DNA of 64,000 nt from Phycisphaerales bacterium. GTDB lineage: Bacteria > Planctomycetota > Phycisphaerae > Phycisphaerales > UBA1924. The translations under genes and the position numbers were made by a program. Where the stretch lies: assembly GCA_028289195.1 (NCBI GenBank), contig JANQQR010000007.1, positions 62,001 through 126,000 of the forward strand, given 5' to 3'. Position 1 is the first letter of the stretch, and each line of letters starts with the position of its first letter. Of the stretch, positions 7,994-16,596 are shown piece after piece. The notes beneath the pieces are model-generated. The model saw nothing but the letters and a program-made list of their open reading frames with translations, did not search any database and was not told the origin of the DNA.

Positions 7994-10900
7994 TCAGTTG
8001 TTGACGTGGTAGAAGCCAGGCTGACCGGCCTCGATGGTCTCCGTGTTGTTGATCCCGTCGGTCCCGTTGGGGGTGAGGAGATCGATGGAGTTGACATCGA
8101 AGGACCCGTTGTTGTTCATGAACTGGATGAGGTAGTCGAAGTCGGGGTTGTCAGCGGTGACGCCCGTCGCCGGGTCGAAGGTCGCCGGCGAGGTGAAGAG
8201 GCCCCAGCCCTCGTTGGACGAGCTGTTGGAGTACTCGTCATCGAAGAACGTGGTGCCGGTACGCATCGGACCGAACTGGAAGCAGCCGATCGTGCCCTCG
8301 TTGTTGAAGAAGCCGGCGGCGTAGCCACCGATGAAGGCGCCGACGCCGGAGCCGAAGGAGACGCCGTTGTCGTCGAGGGTGAAGAAGAAGTTATCGAAGC
8401 ACTTGGTATCGATGATGATCTCGGAGAAGTCGCTGTCCTCGGACGCGGTCCAGTCGCCGTCGACGGTGTTCTCGTCCCAGTAGACGAACTGCTCCATGGG
8501 ACCGGCGAACGGAAGGTCGGTGCCTTCGACGATGTCGTCTTCCTCGTCGAGACCGGCCGGGAGGGTCGGGATGTCGCCGCTGCTGTTCGCGAAGCCGCCG
8601 TGGCGGTTGAAGGGCAGCAGGTTCCAGGCCGGGTAGATGAGGACCGAGCCGACGTTGGCGCGATCGAAGTTGAAGACGGTGGCGTCCGGGCCCTCGTTGT
8701 CGTCGTTCTGGGTGAGGTTGTTGGGGCTGAAGAAGAGAGCGCCGCGGTCATTGGTCCGGACCGAGGTCAGGAGGCTCGACAGCGGGAAGCGGCGGCCATC
8801 GGGCAGCTCGCAGATCATGATGATCGGGAAGCCGACCGCGTTGAGGTTGGCGCGACCGTTGAAGGTCGAGGCCGGGCCGGCGACGTGGATCTCGAAGCGA
8901 CCGTCGTCACCGGTGATGACCGTGCGGCTGAGGATCGGATCGCCGCCGATGTCGAAGCCACTGGAGTAGAAGCTGTCGACGGTGCCGTTGCTGGAGCGCC
9001 AGACGTCCCAGCAGACCTCGAGAGAACCGTTGTCGACGCTGTCGTCGCGGGTCTCGCCGCTGCCGCGGAAGGTGATGCGGTCGATCGAACGCGCGGAGAT
9101 GTCGAGGTCGATGACGTCCTCGAGGGTGCGCTCGTTGTCCTCGGTCGCGAGGTCCTTGTCGTTGCGGTAGAACTGGAAGTTCTCTTCGTCACGGCCGAGG
9201 TAGACGTAGCTCTCGATGCCGTAGTACCAGTCGATGAACGCCTCGAGCGAGGACTCGCTGCTGGTCTCGAAGGTGATGTTGTTGTGGGTGGCGGTGATGT
9301 TGCTGAAGACCGGCAGAGCGATCATCGCGTAGACCTTGGTGCCGGCCGGGAGCGGCTCGCCGTTGTCCAGACCGGTGCCGACGATCGTCATGATCGCGGG
9401 CGTCTGGGCGGGCAGGCTCGACTCGGGGATGGCCTGGGCGGTGAACGAATCGTTCACACCCGAGATCGCGAGGCCGGTGCCGCCTTCGGCAGCGTCCGAG
9501 GCGATCGGGTTGGTGTCGGTCGCACCGTTGTAGGTCACGGTGACCGTGCCCTCGGCGTCGACGACACCATCGGTCAGGGAGAGAGTGATGACGCGGTTGC
9601 TGTCGCCGAGGGCGACAGAGTTCACGGTGCCGAACGAGAGCGAGAAGTCGCTCGTGTCGAGCGTCGCGGCGTCGATCGGCTGGGTCATCTGGATGCGGAT
9701 CTCGTCGGCGAAGCCGTCGTCGTTGGTGTCGGCGAGGAAGGCGCCGAGGATCGGTGCGCCGCCGTCGACCGGGCTGAGGAGCGCGGCGTAGGGGGCACGG
9801 CCGTCGCCGGCGGTGCCGTTCGAGAGCGCTTCGTTGCCCGACGAGTCATCGATGCCGCTGGAGGCGGCGATGCTGACGCTGGCGCCGACATCGAATCCGG
9901 TGTCGCCGTTGGCGTTGTCGAGGGTGATGCTGTTGGTGTTGGCGAAGACGAAGGAGGAGTTGTTGGCCAGAGCGTTCCCATTGACGCGGACCTGCGACTC
10001 GTTGACGTTGCCGGAGTTCAGGCCGGGAGCGAGGTTCTCGCCGAAGAACAGGGCGACGCGACGGGTGAAGATGTTCTGCCCGAGGCCGCCGTCCTGCTCG
10101 CTGAAGAGCTGGTTGTTGCTGAAGTTGTTCTGCATGTTGTCGTTGTCGAGGATCTGCGACACGGCAAGGAACGGAGCAGAACGGTCGAACGCGGTGAGCG
10201 ACGCCACATCGGTGCCGCCGTTCATGAAGACGTTGCCGTTGCCGTCGGCGATCGTGCCGGTGGCGACGGTGTACTGGCCCTGGACAACGCTGTTGTTGCC
10301 GGTGCCGGGGACGGCCTCGTCGTCATCAGCGATGATGCCGGCGTCGCCGTCGTTGTCCCAGTCGAACAGGAGCGACTGGTAGGCGACCGCGACCGCGTTG
10401 TTGTTCTCGCGGGCATCGATGATGCCGTTGGCGTTGGCGTCGATGGACGCGATCGACACGGAGTTGATGTTGATGTTGTTGTTGGCCGGCGTCATGGCGT
10501 CGGTGACGGTCATGGCGTCGGTGAGGCTGCCATCGGGGTTGATGAGCTGGAACGGCTGGACCGTCACGCCGCCCTGGCGGACGACCGTGAAGCCGGTGGT
10601 TCCGCCCGGATCAACCATGGCCTCGTCGAAGACGAAGAACACGGTGTCCTGGCTGCCGTCGACCGGGAGGGTGTCGCCGTGGGCGGTGAAGGAAAGCGAC
10701 GGCTCGATGAGCTCGCCCGCGGCGAGGTTGGCCTCGCCGGAGAACGTGCCCTCAGCACCGCCGAACACGTCGGTCGGGTCCACGGCGCCGAGATCGCTCA
10801 CGACGACCGAGTAGGTCACGAAGTCGGGAACGACACCGGTGTTGTTGCTGATCGAACGGCCGTCGGCACCGACGCCCTCGTTGCCGCTGGGCGACACGTC

Positions 10901-12010
10901 GAGGAGCACCGAGAACGGATCGGTGGGATCGATCGTCGGGTTGGAGAGCGTGAGGGTGGCCTGCTCTTCCATGCCGTTGACGTCGACGCGACGGACGAAG
11001 TACGAGGAGTTGGCGCCGGCGATGACACCGAGCGCGGCCGGGTTCATCGGGTTGTTGAAGGTCACGCGGAGGGCGCCGGTCTGGAGGCCGCCGCCGATGG
11101 GCACGGCCTCGACCCAGTTGGCGCTCGACGCAGCAATCGCGACCTGGTTGGTGATCGCGATCGGGTTGGACTCGGAGACGTTGCCGACGATGTCGTTGAG
11201 GTCGGAACCCGGGGCGGCGCGGACGAAGGTGCCGGCCGTGGTGTTCGACGCCATCGCGCGGGCGAACTGCAGGATGGAGTTGGTGCCGGCCGCGAACGTG
11301 GGCGGGTCGGTCAGGAGGGTGGGCGTGTCGGCGAAGGTGGCGCCGCCGTCGCTGGAGAGCTGGAAGTCACCAGCAGCGGTGATGCTGGCCAGGACGGTCT
11401 GGTTGATGTCGTTGGCCGCGCCGCCGGTGTTGAGCAGCTCGTTGAAGACCCAGAACAGGTTGGTGCCGTCCTGGCTGAGGATGACAGCGCTGAGCTGGGG
11501 GTTGACGGTGTCAACGGTGAAGTTCTGATCGATCGCCTCGTTGGCGTTGAAAACGGTCTGGATACCGTTGACGTTCGCGAGGTTCAGGGTGACATCGGTC
11601 GTGGTCGCGATGAGTCGGAACGAGTCGACTCCCGCCGTGTTCAGGAATGAGTTGACGCCCGCAACGACCGAGAGGTCGATCTGCAGGCCGGTGTTGCCGC
11701 CGGCGTCCGAGTAGTTCGGGTTGGCGACGAGACCGCTGCCGACGTCGAGGAAGACGCCCGCGATCGCGGCTCCGGCGTTGTCGAGGCCGATCAGGGCAGC
11801 TCTCGAGATGGGCTGGCCGTCGGTGATCGTGCCCGCACCGGCCTGGCCGGCGGGAAGATCAAAGTCGATGGTGGTCATGCCGCCGGTGATTTCAATGTTG
11901 CCATTGACCGGCGCGTTCACGGTCAGTCCGTCAACGGCCGCGCCAAAGGCGGTGCCGCCGGTGACCGCAACGCCAGCAGTCAAGGCCAGAGCCTTCGCTG
12001 CATACCTCAT
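7994..12010 (-). CDS. Very large exported beta-repeat protein
   Basis: Exported protein of 1338 residues. I chose the ATG at 12010 because AAAGGA lies 9 bases upstream and the product then begins with a clean signal peptide, MRYAAKALALTAGVAVTGG, with cleavage after AFG. The next in-frame ATG at 12019 abuts the Shine-Dalgarno. The body is a string of Gly/Asn/Asp/Thr-rich beta segments. Repeated units of the type 'F.FNEP/EAM...' and 'ADTNDDGFADEIRIQMTQPID' resemble bacterial Ig-like/SwmB-type adhesion domains. Residues around DNDGDAGIIADDD look like calcium loops. Basic residues are scarce and Cys rare. There is no dockerin, LPxTG or PEP-CTERM tail. It sits alone between a LuxR-type gene and the type II secretion operon with its own terminator. 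It may be a secretion substrate or surface-layer/adhesin protein (inference). Confidence 0.8.
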   Translation of the reverse strand: MRYAAKALALTAGVAVTGGTAFGAAVDGLTVNAPVNGNIEITGGMTTIDFDLPAGQAGAGTITDGQPISRAALIGLDNAGAAIAGVFLDVGSGLVANPNYSDAGGNTGLQIDLSVVAGVNSFLNTAGVDSFRLIATTTDVTLNLANVNGIQTVFNANEAIDQNFTVDTVNPQLSAVILSQDGTNLFWVFNELLNTGGAANDINQTVLASITAAGDFQLSSDGGATFADTPTLLTDPPTFAAGTNSILQFARAMASNTTAGTFVRAAPGSDLNDIVGNVSESNPIAITNQVAIAASSANWVEAVPIGGGLQTGALRVTFNNPMNPAALGVIAGANSSYFVRRVDVNGMEEQATLTLSNPTIDPTDPFSVLLDVSPSGNEGVGADGRSISNNTGVVPDFVTYSVVVSDLGAVDPTDVFGGAEGTFSGEANLAAGELIEPSLSFTAHGDTLPVDGSQDTVFFVFDEAMVDPGGTTGFTVVRQGGVTVQPFQLINPDGSLTDAMTVTDAMTPANNNININSVSIASIDANANGIIDARENNNAVAVAYQSLLFDWDNDGDAGIIADDDEAVPGTGNNSVVQGQYTVATGTIADGNGNVFMNGGTDVASLTAFDRSAPFLAVSQILDNDNMQNNFSNNQLFSEQDGGLGQNIFTRRVALFFGENLAPGLNSGNVNESQVRVNGNALANNSSFVFANTNSITLDNANGDTGFDVGASVSIAASSGIDDSSGNEALSNGTAGDGRAPYAALLSPVDGGAPILGAFLADTNDDGFADEIRIQMTQPIDAATLDTSDFSLSFGTVNSVALGDSNRVITLSLTDGVVDAEGTVTVTYNGATDTNPIASDAAEGGTGLAISGVNDSFTAQAIPESSLPAQTPAIMTIVGTGLDNGEPLPAGTKVYAMIALPVFSNITATHNNITFETSSESSLEAFIDWYYGIESYVYLGRDEENFQFYRNDKDLATEDNERTLEDVIDLDISARSIDRITFRGSGETRDDSVDNGSLEVCWDVWRSSNGTVDSFYSSGFDIGGDPILSRTVITGDDGRFEIHVAGPASTFNGRANLNAVGFPIIMICELPDGRRFPLSSLLTSVRTNDRGALFFSPNNLTQNDDNEGPDATVFNFDRANVGSVLIYPAWNLLPFNRHGGFANSSGDIPTLPAGLDEEDDIVEGTDLPFAGPMEQFVYWDENTVDGDWTASEDSDFSEIIIDTKCFDNFFFTLDDNGVSFGSGVGAFIGGYAAGFFNNEGTIGCFQFGPMRTGTTFFDDEYSNSSSNEGWGLFTSPATFDPATGVTADNPDFDYLIQFMNNNGSFDVNSIDLLTPNGTDGINNTETIEAGQPGFYHVNN

Positions 12011-12633
12011 GGTCGTCATTCCTTTCTTCTGCTCCACGGTGAGAATCAAACTCGATCGTTTCTGACACTGCGGTGCGGGTGAACCGTGACGGGCCCGCGC
12101 CGCAGAAGGGAAAAAACACTGGGGTCGGAGCACCGAGCTCCGTGTCTAGCGTGGTTGAATCTGTCGGGCGTTCGTTCTGTCTCCGTGCATTCTGAGACCG
12201 ATGTTGGCCGCGCTGTGCACCCGGACCGGGTTATCGGATCGTGCGCAAGGTAGCGACAAGAGTTAGTCGACGCAAAGTCTGCCCGCAAGGGGCGACGCGC
12301 CCTGGTTGGGATCATTCGAATTCGTCAGGCTCTCTCTCCGCCCTCACTCTCCGTCCGTGCGATGCTGCCGGAGGCGAGCCGCCCCGTTCCACGCGGCGGT
12401 CCATTCTCAGCGCGGAAGACTCCCAACCGCGCGTCGCTACTCCGTTCAGGGGATATCGGCCCCTGCGCTGGTTCTCGGCTGATTTTTGTTCAGTAGATAC
12501 CAACTTGGAGCATTGTCGACGATCCGGAGCGCTCGGTGCATCATCGAAACCGATGAATTACCGGACCAGAGTGGTGTTTGCGCGTTGATTCCGCCGCGCA
12601 TCGGGGATGCGGAGACCCTTGGGGCCACAACAG
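12011..12633. other. Long intergenic region upstream of the surface-protein gene
   Basis: A 623-base stretch with no convincing gene. Short reading frames exist on both strands but none has a Shine-Dalgarno or recognisable product. It contains the leader hairpin at 12069-12104 and a TTGCGC...CCGATAACC element on the minus strand around 12230-12257. No tRNA, riboswitch or terminator that I can recognise. It probably holds the promoter of the 1338-residue surface protein and the 3' end of the LuxR-type transcript. Confidence 0.55.
12069..12104 (-). promoter_or_regulatory. Inverted repeat in the 5' leader of the surface-protein gene
   Basis: TGCGGTGCGGG (12069-12079) pairs with CCCGCGCCGCA (12094-12104), 10 of 11 positions, loop 14 bases. 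It ends about 60 bases upstream of the chosen start at 12010. There is no U-tract on the exit side, so it is not an intrinsic terminator. An mRNA-stabilising leader hairpin or a regulator-binding structure is possible. Confidence 0.4.
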
Positions 12634-13074
12634 TTAGACGTTGATGCCGCCGCTCCGGTATCCCTCGAGGAGCCGGCAGGCCACCAGGCCCACGAGGTCG
12701 CTCTTGCGGGACGTGCCGAGCTTGCGATGCAGGCGCATCAGGTGCGAGCGGAGCGTCGGGAGGGCGATGCAGAGGCGCTCGGCCGCGGCATCGTTGGTAC
12801 CACCCTCACAGATCTCGAACAGAACGTCGAGCTCGCGGGGCGTGAGGTCGGCCAAGCTCTCTATAAGGAAGGCGCGCTCGCCCGGCATGATCGAGAAGCG
12901 GTGCTCCGGCTGCGTGCGCCGGCGCCTGGGGCTGACCTCCGGCTCGCGGAGGAGGTCCATCGAGACGTCGAGCCCGCCGGGGGGGACGCGGGGCCCGTCG
13001 ACGGACGGGCGGACCGGCCTGCCGTCGAAGCGCAGGGCTGGCTTGTCGAGTGCGGGGGTCGATGTGGGCGTCAT
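12634..13074 (-). CDS. LuxR-type helix-turn-helix regulator, no receiver domain
   Basis: Transcription regulator of 146 residues with a LuxR/GerE DNA-binding domain in the C-terminal half (about residues 75-135). The LTPRELDVLFEIC entry, the turn with 'ALPTLRSHLMRLHRKLGT' and the closing SRKSDLV are classic. The N-terminal 70 residues are Pro/Arg-rich and show no receiver, PAS or autoinducer-binding domain, so how it is switched is not visible. It is transcribed divergently from pilT and lies directly upstream of the surface-protein gene. It is thus placed to control either the pilus locus or the surface protein (inference). The recognition helix has Leu-Arg-Ser where many LuxR proteins have Val-Lys/Arg-Thr/Asn, a mild departure. 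Confidence 0.85.
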   Translation of the reverse strand: MTPTSTPALDKPALRFDGRPVRPSVDGPRVPPGGLDVSMDLLREPEVSPRRRRTQPEHRFSIMPGERAFLIESLADLTPRELDVLFEICEGGTNDAAAERLCIALPTLRSHLMRLHRKLGTSRKSDLVGLVACRLLEGYRSGGINV

Positions 13075-13400
13075 GAATCCCTCTCCGATCCGTCTATCGC
13101 TCTCCCGCGTGCGTGAGCGGCGCGCGGGACTCTTCCGTGAACGCTCTTAACGTACCCGATGCTGGGGCTGCTGCAAGTCAATGGCGAACAGCACTTTGCG
13201 CGCGGTTGCCGATAACCGCTCGGACGTCGCGGTGCGTGCGTGCGGGTCGCGCCGGTGCGGTTCTCGCGATCGCGCGGGACTGCCGGTTCTTTCCGTTATG
13301 CCGGGGCTGAAGCTCGCCGATGCAGACCACCGAACCGGGCGGGTCGTCTCAGGGTGAGCGGCCTGTGGTGAAGCCCGGCTCACCGGAGGAGGCCGCAACG
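13075..13400. promoter_or_regulatory. Divergent control region between the LuxR-type gene and pilT
   Basis: 326 bases between divergent genes. They contain a perfect inverted repeat GCGGTT-6-AACCGC at 13202-13219, the only compact palindrome I found here, and a CCGATAACC motif within it that recurs at about 12230 (minus strand). It could be an operator for the LuxR-type protein (inference). A TTG/ATG-initiated extension of pilT into this region (from 13320) is possible but lacks a Shine-Dalgarno. Confidence 0.45.
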
Positions 13401-14456
13401 ATGAAGCTCGAAGAGATCCTCCGCCGCGCGGCGGAGTCCGATGCATCGGATATCCACATCGTCGCCGGCCATCCGCCCGTGACCCGCGTGCACACGGTGA
13501 TGACACCGATGGACGCCGAGACCGTCACGGCCGAAGCCGCCGAGTCGATGCTGAAGGAGATGGCCGGGCCCGAGGCGCTGGCCATGTTCGAGCGCGACAA
13601 GGACTCGGACTTCTCCTACGAGGTCAAGGGCCTGGGCCGCTACCGCGTCAACGCGCACAGCCAGCGCGGCGTGATCGGCATCGCGATGCGTGCCGTGAAG
13701 ACCAAGGTGCCGCCGCTCGGCAACCTGAACCTCCCCGAGGTCATCGGGCAGCTGACCTACCTCCCGCGCGGCCTCGTGCTCGTGACGGGCGACACCGGCT
13801 CGGGTAAGTCGACGACGCTCGCCGCGATGATCCAGGCGATGAACGAGCGCTACAAGAGCCACATCATCACCCTCGAGGATCCGGTCGAGTACACGCTCGA
13901 GTCGCACCAGTGCCTCATCGAGCAGCGCGAGCTCGGGCAGGACATGCCCAGCTTCGCTTCTGCGCTCAAGCACGCGCTGCGTCAGGACCCGGACATCATC
14001 CTGGTCGGTGAGATGCGCGACCTCGAGACCACGGCCCTGGCGATGACGGCGGCCGAGACGGGCCACCTCGTGCTGAGCACGCTGCACACGTGCAACGCCA
14101 GCCAGACGGTGGAACGCATCATCGACATGTACCCGGCGAACCAGCAGAACCAGATCCGCGCGATGCTCGCCGACACGCTGCAGGCTGTCGTCAGCCAGAC
14201 GCTGTTCAGCCGCATCGACGCCAAGGGCATGGTCCCGGCGGTCGAGGTGCTGCTGTGCACGCCGGCCGTCCGCAACATCATCCGCGAGGGCCGCACGTTC
14301 GAGATTCCGAACGTAATCGAGACCAACCGCGCGCTCGGCATGCGGAGCCTGGACGCTTCGATCGCGGAGCTCTACTTCAACGGGATGATTTCCCGCGATG
14401 ACGCCATCGCGCAGGCGGCGTTCCCCGACAAGCTGGACAAGCAGCTGGCGGCGTAA
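13401..14456 (+). CDS. pilT: Type IV pilus retraction ATPase PilT
   Basis: PilT-family hexameric ATPase that depolymerises the pilus. The start at 13401 is chosen because GGAGGAGG precedes it by 8 bases. It gives MKLEEILRRAAESDASDIHI and 351 residues, matching the family. An in-frame ATG at 13320 would add 27 residues. Motifs in order: Walker A GDTGSGKSTTLAA near residue 130, Asp box (ITLEDPVEY), Walker B (DIILVGEMRD), and the His box (LSTLHTCNA). The C-terminal AIRNIIRE-type motif of PilT is present as AVRNIIREG. It lacks the tetracysteine element, as expected for PilT. A GspF/PilC paralogue follows 42 bases downstream. Confidence 0.95.
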   Translation: MKLEEILRRAAESDASDIHIVAGHPPVTRVHTVMTPMDAETVTAEAAESMLKEMAGPEALAMFERDKDSDFSYEVKGLGRYRVNAHSQRGVIGIAMRAVKTKVPPLGNLNLPEVIGQLTYLPRGLVLVTGDTGSGKSTTLAAMIQAMNERYKSHIITLEDPVEYTLESHQCLIEQRELGQDMPSFASALKHALRQDPDIILVGEMRDLETTALAMTAAETGHLVLSTLHTCNASQTVERIIDMYPANQQNQIRAMLADTLQAVVSQTLFSRIDAKGMVPAVEVLLCTPAVRNIIREGRTFEIPNVIETNRALGMRSLDASIAELYFNGMISRDDAIAQAAFPDKLDKQLAA

Positions 14457-14498
14457 GACACGGATGCAAGAGAGGCTCTCCAGCGATAGAGGTCAGTG

Positions 14499-15725
14499 AT
14501 GCCAGCCTATCGGTACCAAGTTCGTTCTTCCTCCGGCCAGACGGTCGTCGGGGTGCTCGCGGCGGAAACAGCCGCGGCGGCGGCGAACACGCTGCGCTCG
14601 CAGGGCAACCACGTCCTGGCGTTGACTCCGGTCCAGACGAACTTCTCCAGCGGCCAGCTGTTCCAGCGCCTCAAGGAGCTGAACGCCGGCAAGCCGACGC
14701 TCAAGCACGTCCTGGACTTCACAACGCAGCTGGCCGTCATGGTGCGTGCCGGCATCGGCATCCGCTCGGCCCTGGAGGGGATCGCCGAGCAGACGGACCA
14801 CTACCGCTTCAAGCAGATCATCCTGGGCCTCAAGAACGACGTCGAGTCGGGCAAGCAGTTCTCCGAGGCGCTGAGCCGTCACCCGAAGCTGTTCAACCCT
14901 CTGTACGTCAACATGGTCCGCGCATCGGAGATGTCCGGCTCGTTCGGCAAGATGCTGGACCGCATCGCGGCGTACACGTCGCAGCAGATCGAGACCAAGA
15001 AGATGGTCATCGGCGCGATGATCTACCCCGGTGTCATCGCGACGATGGCGATCGGTGTGACGATCTTCCTGCTGACGTTCGTGCTGCCGAAGTTCGCCTC
15101 CGTGTTCGAGGGCAAGGAGGACGTGCTCCCCTGGGCAACGACCTTCCTGATGGCGCTCTCGGCCTGGATGGTCGTGAACTGGCCGATCCTGCTGGGCGCT
15201 CTCGCCGTCGGCGGCGTGGGCCTGTTCGTGTTCTCGAAGACCGACTTCGGCGCCTACTGGATCGACGTGGCCAAGCTGAAGGTCCCGATCTTCCGGCGCA
15301 TGTTCCGCTCGCTGTACATCAGCCGATCGCTGCAGACCATGGGCGAGCTGATCAACGCGGGTGTCCCGATGCTCGACACCCTGGCGATCACAGGCGATAT
15401 CTCGGGCAACCGCATCTACAAGCGGATGTGGCGCTCGGTGTACACCAGCGTGAAGCAGGGCAAGAAGATCGCGACCACGATGATGCAGGACAGGCTCCTG
15501 CCGCACGCGGTCATCCAGATGATCGGCGCCGGCGAGGAGTCCGGTAAGCTCGGCGAGGTGCTCGACGAGGTCGCCGGTTACTACGCCAAGCAGCTGCGTG
15601 ACGCGATCAAGGCGGTTACCGGAATGATCGAGCCCCTCATGATCATCATCATGGGCTCAATCGTCGGATTCATCGCGATGGCGATCATTCTCCCGATCTT
15701 CAAGATGAGCCAGATCGTTCGGTAA
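14499..15725 (+). CDS. pilC: Type IV pilus platform protein PilC (first copy)
   Basis: GspF/PilC-family inner-membrane protein, 408 residues from the ATG at 14499 (a GTG directly before it is an alternative). AGAGG lies upstream. It begins MPAYRYQVRSSSGQ and has the two GspF domains, each with the family motif 'F...LS.HP.LF' and 'GAGEESGKLGEVL'. Hydrophobic membrane segments lie near residues 175-195, 220-245 and 380-400. It sits between pilT and a minor-pilin cluster, so it should belong to the pilus machine. Another PilC-like gene lies at 22384 next to pilB. Which of the two pairs with which ATPase cannot be told from sequence alone. Confidence 0.92.
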   Translation: MPAYRYQVRSSSGQTVVGVLAAETAAAAANTLRSQGNHVLALTPVQTNFSSGQLFQRLKELNAGKPTLKHVLDFTTQLAVMVRAGIGIRSALEGIAEQTDHYRFKQIILGLKNDVESGKQFSEALSRHPKLFNPLYVNMVRASEMSGSFGKMLDRIAAYTSQQIETKKMVIGAMIYPGVIATMAIGVTIFLLTFVLPKFASVFEGKEDVLPWATTFLMALSAWMVVNWPILLGALAVGGVGLFVFSKTDFGAYWIDVAKLKVPIFRRMFRSLYISRSLQTMGELINAGVPMLDTLAITGDISGNRIYKRMWRSVYTSVKQGKKIATTMMQDRLLPHAVIQMIGAGEESGKLGEVLDEVAGYYAKQLRDAIKAVTGMIEPLMIIIMGSIVGFIAMAIILPIFKMSQIVR

Positions 15726-15799
15726 CCGATGATTCCTGTGATGCGTTGCGCCCCCCATCCCGGGGGAGCGGGCGCCGTCAGATGCACAGGACTCGGCTT

Positions 15800-16540
15800 A
15801 TGCGTACACACAGCTCGGCAAGTCAACGGAGCGCGCGTCAGGTTCGCGGGCTCGCGGGGTCCGGCTTCACGCTGCTCGAAACGGCGCTCACGACGGTCAT
15901 CATCGGTGTCGGCGTGCTCGCCGTGATGGAGGCGCAGCAGGCGTTCCTCGAGCGGAACACCTGGTCGACGCAGGCCTCGACCGCGACCTACCTCGCCAAC
16001 GAGATCCGCGAGATGTCCGAGGGCTTCCCGCGCCACGATCGATTCGCTGGCGGCATCTACTTCGCGACGGCCGGCGACCCGGCCACCTTCGCGGGGTGGG
16101 GCCCGGAGAACGGCGAGGTTGTGGTCGTCGACCTGGATGACCTCGACGATCTCGACGGCGCGGTGTTCGGCGACGCGACAGACTTCCCGACCGGCTTCAC
16201 GCTGACGCAGCGCTACGCGGGCCCGATCAACGCGTTCGGCGACGTGATCCCCGAGACGCTCTACGACGGGACGACCGAGACCTTCGATCCCGGCGACGGG
16301 ACGGGCGAGCAGATCGTCCCGATGCGCAACTGGACGCAGATCGTGCAGGTCGAGAAGGTCGATCCGTACGACCTGAGCACGGTCGTGCCCAACGAGACCG
16401 AGGACAGCATCGCGGGGATCGTCTCGCGTGCGGTCGATCGGTACCCGGTCCGGGTCACCGTGTCGGTGCTCTTTCAGGACGACCCGGCCGGCGACGCGAG
16501 CGAGTCAACATCCATCAGCTGGGTGGTCCTCCCCGAATGA
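15800..16540 (+). CDS. Minor pilin, PilV/GspI-like
   Basis: Pilin-like protein of 246 residues from the ATG at 15800, which has ACAGGA 8 bases upstream. An ATG at 15782 and a TTG at 15746 are alternatives. After a long basic leader comes GSGFTLLETALTTVIIGVGV: a Gly-Phe cleavage site, Glu at mature position 5 and a hydrophobic helix. 'GVGVLAVMEAQ' is the kind of sequence seen in PilV and GspI N-termini. An acidic run (DLDDLDDLDG) lies near the middle. The stop overlaps a possible ATG of the next gene by ATGA. It is the first of a three-gene set with the products at 16597 and 19428. Confidence 0.7.
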   Translation: MRTHSSASQRSARQVRGLAGSGFTLLETALTTVIIGVGVLAVMEAQQAFLERNTWSTQASTATYLANEIREMSEGFPRHDRFAGGIYFATAGDPATFAGWGPENGEVVVVDLDDLDDLDGAVFGDATDFPTGFTLTQRYAGPINAFGDVIPETLYDGTTETFDPGDGTGEQIVPMRNWTQIVQVEKVDPYDLSTVVPNETEDSIAGIVSRAVDRYPVRVTVSVLFQDDPAGDASESTSISWVVLPE

Positions 16541-16596
16541 ACCCGCAGCGAATCCGTCGGCGCAGCGCCGAGGTGCCGGGGGGCAAGGAGAGCGAT

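Noticed and set aside
8006-11650. A 1214-residue open frame on the plus strand, antisense to the surface-protein gene
   Set aside because: Its product is almost entirely Val/Gly/Asp/Arg without structure, as expected from the complement of a GC-rich gene. The minus strand carries a signal peptide, Shine-Dalgarno and terminator.
12069-12104. Leader hairpin as an intrinsic terminator
   Set aside because: There is no U-tract after the stem on either strand.
12241-12588. A 115-residue frame in the long intergenic region
   Set aside because: No Shine-Dalgarno, no recognisable product and atypical composition, so it is not supported as a gene.
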